Part shown: positions 54,625 through 61,942 of the stretch, in pieces
Layout: the number at the start of each line of letters is the position of its first letter
How positions within the stretch are numbered: position 1 is the first letter of the stretch
Assembly: GCF_001661345.1 (NCBI RefSeq)
Contig: NW_017962931.1
Coordinates: 186,001-250,000, forward strand
DNA: 64,000 nucleotides
Origin: Ascoidea rubescens DSM 1968
Lineage: Eukaryota; Ascomycota; Saccharomycetes; Ascoideales; Ascoideaceae
Direction: 5' to 3'
Position numbers and translations under genes: made by a program
Notes under the pieces: generated by a model
Seen by the model: the letters and a program-made list of their open reading frames with translations, nothing else
Told to the model about the DNA's origin: nothing
Databases searched by the model: none

Positions 54625-56469
54625 TTAAATTGGTATATAGTGAGAATTTAAAGATGATAGAGGAGAATCACCAAAATAATATAAATCTGGAAATTTTTTA
54701 GATAAAAATTTGATATTCTTCTGGTCAATTTCAATTTGTTTTTTATCTGGAGATAATAAATTTTGATTTAGAGAACTGGTTAAGGTATTAAGATTAACAG
54801 ATGACAAATCGTTAAGATAGCTATAACTATTATTATAATCAGTTGAGTAGTATTCATTCATATAGTTATAGTTATTAAAATCACTTAAATAGCTGCTAAT
54901 GTAGGAATTATTTAAATTTGATAAACTTGTAGAAGAAGAATAATTTGAGTTATAATTTGAAGCTAAAGAGTTGTTCATGGAGAATTTTAAAGGGATATCT
55001 AATTTAATTAGGTTTTTATTATTTTTAATTAAAGATTTAAAAATGTTTGAATTTAAGGAGATTTTGTAGTTTTTTTTGTTAAAGGATAGTTTGATATTTT
55101 GGAGGTTTTTTTGGACCGATATAATTTTTGATACAATGAAATCTACAGATTTTGAAGAATGAATTTCATTGACTAAATTTTCAATTGAACTTGACTTTGA
55201 CTTTGACTTTGACTTTGAGTTCTTTTGTAGATGATCATGATCATAAGGAACAAAATATTCATCATTATTATAGATTGGTAAATTAACTAATTCTATTGAG
55301 GATAAATTGTTAAAGTAGATTAGATCTTTTAAATGTTTTTTGAAACAAATGCAGTTCTTGTCATCACAGAAGGTGAATTTAACAGTATTTAGTGATCTTT
55401 CATTGAATAAATGATTTAAATTTTTGAAATTCAAATCGAGAGGATAATAATTTAAATTAGTAGCAGAGGCTGTATTTGAATCTGAAGAAGATACTAAATT
55501 CTTCAATAAGAGAGTTTCATCGTTGTTGATAGTATCCTGAGGGTCATTTAAGTTGTTGATAGCGTTGTAACTGTTAAGATAGATATTATAGTTATTATAG
55601 CTATTATAGCTATTATAATCGACTGAAGTGAAATCAAAAGAATTAGATAGATCAAAATTGTATTGATTTAACAAATTATGATTTAGAGTTAATGAGGAGA
55701 CATTTAATTTTAGATTGTTGATATCATTTTTAAATAAAAGAAAATCTTCGACGTGTAATTGATTAAAGATGTATAAAGGAGAAGAATTAAATGTTAATTT
55801 TTGATAATTATTATGATTGTATGGATTATAAATAGTTTGGTTAAATAGATTTAATAGATTTAATTTATCATTTTCATTTAAAATATTTGAAGAAAGTAAA
55901 TTTGCGTTAAAATTGGATAATTTTAGATTATTATTATTGCTGTTATTTAATATTAGTTGATTGATCTTATTAATCAATTGATTTGAATCATTTAAAGCCA
56001 AATTAATATTGTTTGGTAATTTATAATCCAAATTAGTCAAGTTGGGGCAATTAATTAATAAGTGATTTGATAATTTAATTTTCAAATCATTCAAGGCCTG
56101 ATTGCTAATCAAGAAATTTAAATGGTTTGATCTGAAATATAATGAATCAATATAGTGTAATAAAAAATTATTATTTGACAACGTGGATAGCAACGTATTT
56201 ATTCTGTTGGTTTGGTATTGTAGTTCGTCGTTGATTTCAATATCAGTGAGATCAGAATGTACGTAGCTTTCTTGATGAGAAGATATTTGTTTTAGAATAG
56301 TTGGTGAGGGCCTTATAACGATTTGGTGATATAAATGTTTATTTGAGACATAGTTGAATTTTTTACAAGTTAAAGATAAGTGGAACAAGTCGTTTGAATC
56401 CCCCTGAAGATTCGAGGAGATAATCTCCAATATTTCAGTTGGTAAGACTTCTATTATTGAGGTGAGCAT
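54625..56469 (-). CDS. F-box protein of unknown target
   Basis: 614 aa. The F-box is at residues about 6-50 (VLPTEILEIISSNL, LFHLSLTCKKFNYVSNKHLY), which would bind Skp1 in an SCF ubiquitin ligase. The remainder is Leu/Asn/Ser-rich and looks like irregular leucine-rich segments (NNLKLSNFNANLLSSNIL, LSSIELVNLPIY). A Cys cluster, CDDKNCICFKKH, near 370 could bind metal. The tail (about 520-580) is Ser/Tyr/Asn-rich. I do not recognise the orthologue; several yeast F-box proteins have this plan. Its upstream side is a 1.6-kb region shared with the CTF19-like gene. Confidence 0.75.
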   Translation of the reverse strand: MLTSIIEVLPTEILEIISSNLQGDSNDLFHLSLTCKKFNYVSNKHLYHQIVIRPSPTILKQISSHQESYVHSDLTDIEINDELQYQTNRINTLLSTLSNNNFLLHYIDSLYFRSNHLNFLISNQALNDLKIKLSNHLLINCPNLTNLDYKLPNNINLALNDSNQLINKINQLILNNSNNNNLKLSNFNANLLSSNILNENDKLNLLNLFNQTIYNPYNHNNYQKLTFNSSPLYIFNQLHVEDFLLFKNDINNLKLNVSSLTLNHNLLNQYNFDLSNSFDFTSVDYNSYNSYNNYNIYLNSYNAINNLNDPQDTINNDETLLLKNLVSSSDSNTASATNLNYYPLDLNFKNLNHLFNERSLNTVKFTFCDDKNCICFKKHLKDLIYFNNLSSIELVNLPIYNNDEYFVPYDHDHLQKNSKSKSKSKSSSIENLVNEIHSSKSVDFIVSKIISVQKNLQNIKLSFNKKNYKISLNSNIFKSLIKNNKNLIKLDIPLKFSMNNSLASNYNSNYSSSTSLSNLNNSYISSYLSDFNNYNYMNEYYSTDYNNSYSYLNDLSSVNLNTLTSSLNQNLLSPDKKQIEIDQKNIKFLSKKFPDLYYFGDSPLSSLNSHYIPI

Positions 56470-58114
56470 TGTTATTTGTAGGGCTTCTAGGGCAAAGATT
56501 CACAGGATCAGGATAGATAGGTAAAAGAGAGATAAAGAAGATAAAAAACAGAATGAAAAGTTTCAAAGAATCTGACACTCTCCAGCTATTTATACTTTTT
56601 CCACAGAGTGCTAAACGAATAAAATCCACCAGAATAAAATCTGGGGAAGCAATGCACCCCACTGCATAGCCTGCAGACAGCCGGCAGCCCACCTGAAAAC
56701 CGCTCGTTTTCGGTTCTGGAGTCGGGCTCCACTTTATGCGCGTGACAATAGTCCAGAAGCGGGACAGCTAGGTGCGACACAAGGGAGTTTAGCTGCAGTT
56801 TTCCGAAAGAAGCCCCGTGCTGACGGGAGGATACTCTGGATATTTCAGCAGCCGCTTGCGACGCAGCCCAGCCGGAACAGAACGCTTGGGGGTGCAGCAA
56901 GCATGTAGCCATTGGCCCCAGAATCTAGGAGAAGAAATTGCCTCATTGGGACAGCGTCATGGCTCTCGCATGAGTTGACGGGTCTTAAATAAGGCCAAAT
57001 AGAGACTCACGCACAGAACTGTGATGTGATTGGCTGGTTTTGTGAGAGACGTTTCTTTGAAGTGGTCCTCATCTGGAAAACAATAAAACAAGACCTTCCC
57101 AATGCGGAAGATTGCTGTGAGAACAACGTCATGATTATGCTGTGTTCAATAGCCAAAAAAGGCAGTTTGCTCAATACTCCTATCCACTTAATAGAACCCA
57201 GCAAGTGTATGGTGGGTGCTTATATCCTGAGCTTGTTCTTCCTCCATTACTTCTTTTGCTTGTGCTCGATGGCTACTCTTTACAGACTGAGTGGGTTGTT
57301 TTCATGTAGAAATATGGTTATCAAAACCTTCTCCTTTTATAGTTGTAGATAACGGCAAAACAAGAAATCACAAAATGAAAACCAGTGATCCAGAATCCAT
57401 TCCTAACACAAACATGCTTGTAGAAAGATTAATCACTCTTCTATTCTGTTGGTTCAATCCACTCCGAATCGAAGGTCCTATTAGCATTTTTTAGTATCTG
57501 GATTTGTAACTCCCTGTGACATAGAAAAACAGCTCTTAATGGCTATCGGCTTGAGTTTCATCTCTCTGTGAGAATATTTGCTTTAAATCATTAGATTTTT
57601 CATGGCAGGATCAAACTCCACTGAAAAAAGAAACTGCCTTTACATTATTTCTTAGCAAATATTATAGACAGCTCATAAACCACGACGATTGCTGCTCATG
57701 GGTTTGAAATGGATTATAATCGAGGATTACTGTTTTCATAAACAATTCTCTCCGGTTAGAAACGCAGCTAGTCTCTTTAAAAGTATTTTTTTTCAAAATC
57801 AATCATTTATTTTATTCAACACCCATTAACTAAGCAGGTTTCTCATCGCTTTTCATGCTTTACAAACAATCGTCAAACTAACACATCAATTACAAGAACA
57901 ACTTGACCTTTTAGACCTCTTTAGCACATTATCCTCCCGTGACCTTTTCTGCTCCACAATTGAGGTATCAATGTACTCACATGCAAAGTAATGCATATAC
58001 CATTACAGCATTTGTTGATATTTTTTTTCTCTTCTTTCTTATCTTCTTTTTATCCTTAGATCTTCAATCATCTAATCATCTCTAATCATCTCTAATCATC
58101 TCTAATCATCTCTA
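56470..58114. other. 1.6-kb divergent region with GC island and a compositionally odd block
   Basis: 56630-56960 is a GC-rich island. 57000-57780 is neither GC-rich nor AT-rich, has few homopolymers, and looks unlike any other non-coding stretch here; frames such as 57026-57352 plus (108 codons) are present but have no recognised domain. 57780-58070 is pyrimidine-rich promoter DNA, followed by decamer repeats. The middle block might be an unrecognised RNA gene, a decayed gene or dense regulatory DNA. Confidence 0.45.
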
Positions 58115-58116
58115 AT
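58071..58116 (+). repeat. TCTAATCATC decamer tandem repeat running into a start codon
   Basis: Four perfect copies (58071-58110) and a fifth diverged copy whose ATC is ATG, giving the start codon of the next gene at 58115. Confidence 0.9.
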
Positions 58117-59770
58117 GAATGATTCAAATTTTTCAGACTCTCTATCAATAAGTCTATCCGATAACGACAATAGCAACGGTGGAAATCTTTCCAATCTACC
58201 TGATTTAAATTCCACCTTATCAAATTTCATAAAATCTGATAACAATTCAATTTTCAATTCTTTGAACCCTGATTCAATTTTAAAAAATTCTTCTTTGTTT
58301 AATAAACAAAAAAAAAATTTCAATTCTATAAATAATTTAAAGTCTTATAAAAAATTAAGTAAAAATTATAAAAATTTAAAAAAAATTAATGCTCTTTTAA
58401 AAAATTATTTATCCAACCAAAATGATAATCAAAATGATAATCAAAATGGTAGTCAAAATGATAATGATAAACTACAATTGGAATTAATTTCATTATTAAT
58501 TCTATCAAATAATAATAATAAAAATTTAAAAAAGTACAACATTAATATAGAAAATGACAATGATAATAACATCGATGATGAAGTTGATGATAACTCAATT
58601 AATACAATTTCTAATGAATCGGAAACTGAGAATCAGCACTTGAATCAATTAATTGAAATAAACGACAATTTAAACCAAGATTTGAATAAAAAAATTAATT
58701 TTTATTCAAATATTATCTCAATCCCTTCATTAAATGATTGGAACTTAAGATTTGCTTATCTAAATAAATTCATTCCTCTATTTAAAATTAATATAATATC
58801 AATCAACAAAAATAACAAAAACAACAACAGTTCACTAATCAAAATATCTTACAATCTAATATTAACTTATATTTTCAATTTTAACTTTACTATATCATTT
58901 AATACTTTTAATAATAAGCTAATTAATTTACTATTAAATAACTTAAATTACAACAACCATCTATCTAAAATCGAATTATTTCCATTAATAACTCACTTTT
59001 TTGAAATTGATAATAAAAATTCAAAAGAAAATTTAAACAGTCCCAATTACATTTTAATTCAAAATGATATCAATAATTTCATGGACTTTTTCAATCACTT
59101 AAATTCCTATTCTCTTTTATTACTAAAAAGATTATCTTTTTTCTTAAAAATTTACAATTACTTGATAACTAAAGATTTATTGTATTTAAAAGATTTAAAT
59201 AATTTATACTTCAATTTGTTTTTTATCAATAAGATTTTAAATTTAATTGACGCAAATAAGAACAAGAATAATAAAGATATTTCAACTGATGAAAAAATAG
59301 AATTTATTAATTCAATACTATTGGAAATTAAATCTTTATTAAATGAAGCTGATTTCCTAAATTTGAATAATTCAAACCCAAATAAAAGATTAATATTTGC
59401 TTTATTTAAATTTTTCAAAAATTTAAACCATATTAATATTGGAAATAATCATTCAAATTATGATTTAATAATAAATTGGTCAATCATTTTCAATTTTAGT
59501 GATAATAAAGGTAATCTGAATGATTATAATCTTTTAGATTCTATATTAGTTGATAATAATTTTGATGATTATGACAATGAGAAAATATTAAGATTCAATG
59601 AGCCAGTTAATAAAATTGAATGTTACATTGACTTTAAATCAAGCAAATTAAATGAAACTCCTAAAGAATATGAAAATATAAATAGTTTATTGAGAAAATT
59701 AATAACTAAAGAGGGGACTTTCAATGGAACTGTCATTCTAATTAATAATTTTTTCAACATAGGAAAATAG
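58115..59770 (+). CDS. CTF19/CENP-P-like kinetochore protein (tentative)
   Basis: 551 aa. N-terminal 60 residues are Ser/Asn/Asp-rich. A coiled coil of Lys/Leu/Asn heptads lies at about 70-105 and again near 175-200 (LNQLIEINDNLNQDLN). The C-terminal 350 residues are strand/helix mixed. The segment SLNDWNLRFAYLNKFIPLFK recalls the L-x-x-N-x-R-L-S-Y-L block at the start of the RWD region of S. cerevisiae Ctf19, followed by an IKISYNLILTYIFNF strand as in that protein, and the last part (LIINWSIIFNFSDNKG, LLRKLITKEG) can be aligned in the same order. Ctf19 is the CENP-P part of the COMA complex at inner kinetochores. Similarity is weak and from memory; a generic coiled-coil protein is the alternative. 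Confidence 0.6.
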   Translation: MNDSNFSDSLSISLSDNDNSNGGNLSNLPDLNSTLSNFIKSDNNSIFNSLNPDSILKNSSLFNKQKKNFNSINNLKSYKKLSKNYKNLKKINALLKNYLSNQNDNQNDNQNGSQNDNDKLQLELISLLILSNNNNKNLKKYNINIENDNDNNIDDEVDDNSINTISNESETENQHLNQLIEINDNLNQDLNKKINFYSNIISIPSLNDWNLRFAYLNKFIPLFKINIISINKNNKNNNSSLIKISYNLILTYIFNFNFTISFNTFNNKLINLLLNNLNYNNHLSKIELFPLITHFFEIDNKNSKENLNSPNYILIQNDINNFMDFFNHLNSYSLLLLKRLSFFLKIYNYLITKDLLYLKDLNNLYFNLFFINKILNLIDANKNKNNKDISTDEKIEFINSILLEIKSLLNEADFLNLNNSNPNKRLIFALFKFFKNLNHINIGNNHSNYDLIINWSIIFNFSDNKGNLNDYNLLDSILVDNNFDDYDNEKILRFNEPVNKIECYIDFKSSKLNETPKEYENINSLLRKLITKEGTFNGTVILINNFFNIGK

Positions 59771-60261
59771 AAATTAATTAAATTAAACGAATTAATTTTA
59801 CAAGTATCTAATAGAATATTATCTGAAATCATTAAGATAAACCTCAAAATCGATTTACAATCATGAACTTAACAACAAATTCTCTTACTATGGGATTATG
59901 GAAGAGGTTAGTTTTAGGCATATATCTGTGAGCGTGGGGATTTCTTTTCGTTAAAGTTTTATAAAAGTGGAATAAATTGGAATAAATGGATATAATTGTA
60001 TTGTTTATTTTTTATTTATTGTTTATTATGAATCGTTTATTATTTATTAATATTAATATTTATTATTTGTTAAATTGCTATGAATGATAAATTATAATTT
60101 TGAAATTTCATGCTTAAAATGGGAAAGTTACCCTCTTTGTGGGACCAATAACAGGTTATATGACGTTTAAAGACAATTCGGGACAAGAATATATTCAAAT
60201 GAATGGTAGTGAGATAGATTAACAAGTAAACAACTAACAGAAGCAAACGAAAAGAACAGCT
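59771..60261. promoter_or_regulatory. RBK1 promoter region with small upstream ORF
   Basis: 491 bp AT-rich, with TTTATTATT repeats near 60000-60070. A seven-codon upstream ORF (60199-60222, ATG to TAA) ends 39 bases before the RBK1 ATG and could lie in its leader. Confidence 0.5.
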
Positions 60262-61515
60262 ATGGGGTTAAAGACTGGGACTAAGACTGAGACTTGTATC
60301 ACTGTTATTGGATCGTTGAATTATGATTTGGTGACTTATACATCCGTTTTTCCTAAAGTTGGAGAGACAATTGAGTCTAATGATTTTGAGCCTCATATTG
60401 GTGGGAAGGGATTGAACGAATCCATTTCAATATCCAAATTGCTAACTAAATCAGATGATGGCAAAGATAATTATGGAAATGAGAATGTTAGTTTAAGATT
60501 GATTGGGTGTGTTGCTGATGATACCTTTGGTAAGGAGATTTTAGGCTATTTGAAGACTTTTAATCTTAATTATGAGTATGTGAAAATTTTTAAAAACAAC
60601 AATGTTAAGGGCGATGAAATAATCAAATATAAGACACCCGTTGCAGTGATATTGGTTGAGGATAATATTGGTGAAAATAGGATCCTATTTTATCCTGGAA
60701 CGAATAATTATTTAAAATTTGATAATGAATATTTAAACGAATTGTTTTTGAACGGAAATGGGAAGAGTAAAAAAAATTTGATAGTAATACAAAATGAAAT
60801 TCCCGATTTTATTAATGTGATTAATTGGGCTGACTCTAATAGAAAAAATGAAGATTATGAGAATGGATATAATAATTATCAAGTTTGTTATAATCCTTCG
60901 CCATTTAAGGAGATTAACGATTTAAAATTTTGGAAGAAAATTGATTTGTTAATTATGAATGAAATTGAGTCAATAAATCTATTTAATTTGATAATTACTA
61001 TTGATTCTAATTTATCAGAAGATCATAAACAAGAGTTGATAAATCAATTCAATCAAAATGAAGCCAATGGAAATGATAAATTGAAACTTTGTGACTACAA
61101 AAAGTTGTCAAATTTTTTATTTGATTACATTAATAATTCTGAGGGCTCCTTAAGTTGTTTGATTGTAACTTTAGGATCAGTTGGATCGATTATAAATTTC
61201 ATTGATAATGAGAAAAAACAACTTTTTCTAAAATCCATGAGTCTTGCAAGAGAAAAAATTGTTGATACAACTGGAGCCGGCGATACGTTTTTCGGTGCCA
61301 TAATATCCCAGATTACATTAAATGAGAATTTCCAGAACAATAAGAAATTGAACACAAGCGACTACAAAAAATTGGCCAGGTTCGCGACGCTTGCCTCATC
61401 GTTAACAATACAGAGAAAAGGAGCATCGGAAAGCATGCCCGGTCTCGAAGAAGTTCAAAGCCATCTTGGCTCGGCCGTCTTTGCAGCATTCAAAACTTCC
61501 GAACACGTCGAATAG
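60262..61515 (+). CDS. RBK1: ribokinase RBK1
   Basis: 417 aa, PfkB family; phosphorylates D-ribose to ribose-5-phosphate in the cytosol. Visible motifs: ITVIGSLNYDLVTY at the start, PKVGETIES, the N-terminal PfkB signature HIGGKGLNESIS (here GKGLNES where GKGANQA is common), VILVEDNIGENRILFYPG, and the C-terminal signature DTTGAGDTFFGAI with the catalytic Asp. RKGASESMP near the end matches the usual G-A-x-x-S-M-P. Longer than the S. cerevisiae enzyme (about 333 aa) because of Asn/Lys/Glu-rich insertions near 195-205 and 245-275. The last 45 codons become GC-rich. Confidence 0.92.
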   Translation: MGLKTGTKTETCITVIGSLNYDLVTYTSVFPKVGETIESNDFEPHIGGKGLNESISISKLLTKSDDGKDNYGNENVSLRLIGCVADDTFGKEILGYLKTFNLNYEYVKIFKNNNVKGDEIIKYKTPVAVILVEDNIGENRILFYPGTNNYLKFDNEYLNELFLNGNGKSKKNLIVIQNEIPDFINVINWADSNRKNEDYENGYNNYQVCYNPSPFKEINDLKFWKKIDLLIMNEIESINLFNLIITIDSNLSEDHKQELINQFNQNEANGNDKLKLCDYKKLSNFLFDYINNSEGSLSCLIVTLGSVGSIINFIDNEKKQLFLKSMSLAREKIVDTTGAGDTFFGAIISQITLNENFQNNKKLNTSDYKKLARFATLASSLTIQRKGASESMPGLEEVQSHLGSAVFAAFKTSEHVE

Positions 61516-61632
61516 ATGAGTGTCCACTGCATCATTTGCGGCAGAGCTACTCCGGAACAATATCTTTACAACGATAGAACCACGTCGACGGAACCCGTAT
61601 CCACAGCTTCGGCGGCAAGTGTTCGTAGATAA
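61516..61632 (+). CDS. small ORF abutting the RBK1 stop (doubtful)
   Basis: 38 codons, beginning with the ATG directly after the RBK1 TAG. The peptide starts MSVHCIICGRATPEQYLYND with a CxxCG knuckle, then becomes Ser/Thr/Ala-rich. A +1 frame across the same DNA runs on to 61810 and includes TCCGHG. It might be a tiny zinc protein, the first exon of something, or chance in a GC-rich island. No homologue is recognised. Confidence 0.25.
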   Translation: MSVHCIICGRATPEQYLYNDRTTSTEPVSTASAASVRR

Positions 61633-61942
61633 CCGCCCTACCTGCTGTGGTCACGGGACAAAATTGGTCCGGCCCTGGGCGGAATTTGCCCAGAAAGCGC
61701 TGGGCATTTTTGCTCGGTGGAAGGAAAAGGTGGGAGAAGAAGCAGAAGAAGGATGGGAGACAAAACACAGCCATATACATTCTTATAATACCTATATAAT
61801 ACCCATATAATACCCATATAGACTCACATAGTGTCATCTTATAGCTCAGCTCTGAGGAATATTCATCCATTGACACACTACAGCTCAGTAGCTCACCACC
61901 CCAGATCTGAATTATGTCGAGCTTGTATTTCACTTTCTAACC
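61633..61942. promoter_or_regulatory. promoter of the Zn2Cys6 gene
   Basis: GC-rich to about 61720, then a purine patch, then three copies of TATAATACC/CATA at about 61785-61817, then mixed DNA to the ATG at 61943. No gene is seen beyond the doubtful small frames. Confidence 0.5.

Noticed and set aside
57450-57480. GGTTCAATCC string, B-box-like, in the odd-composition block
   Set aside because: No A box or cloverleaf could be drawn around it.
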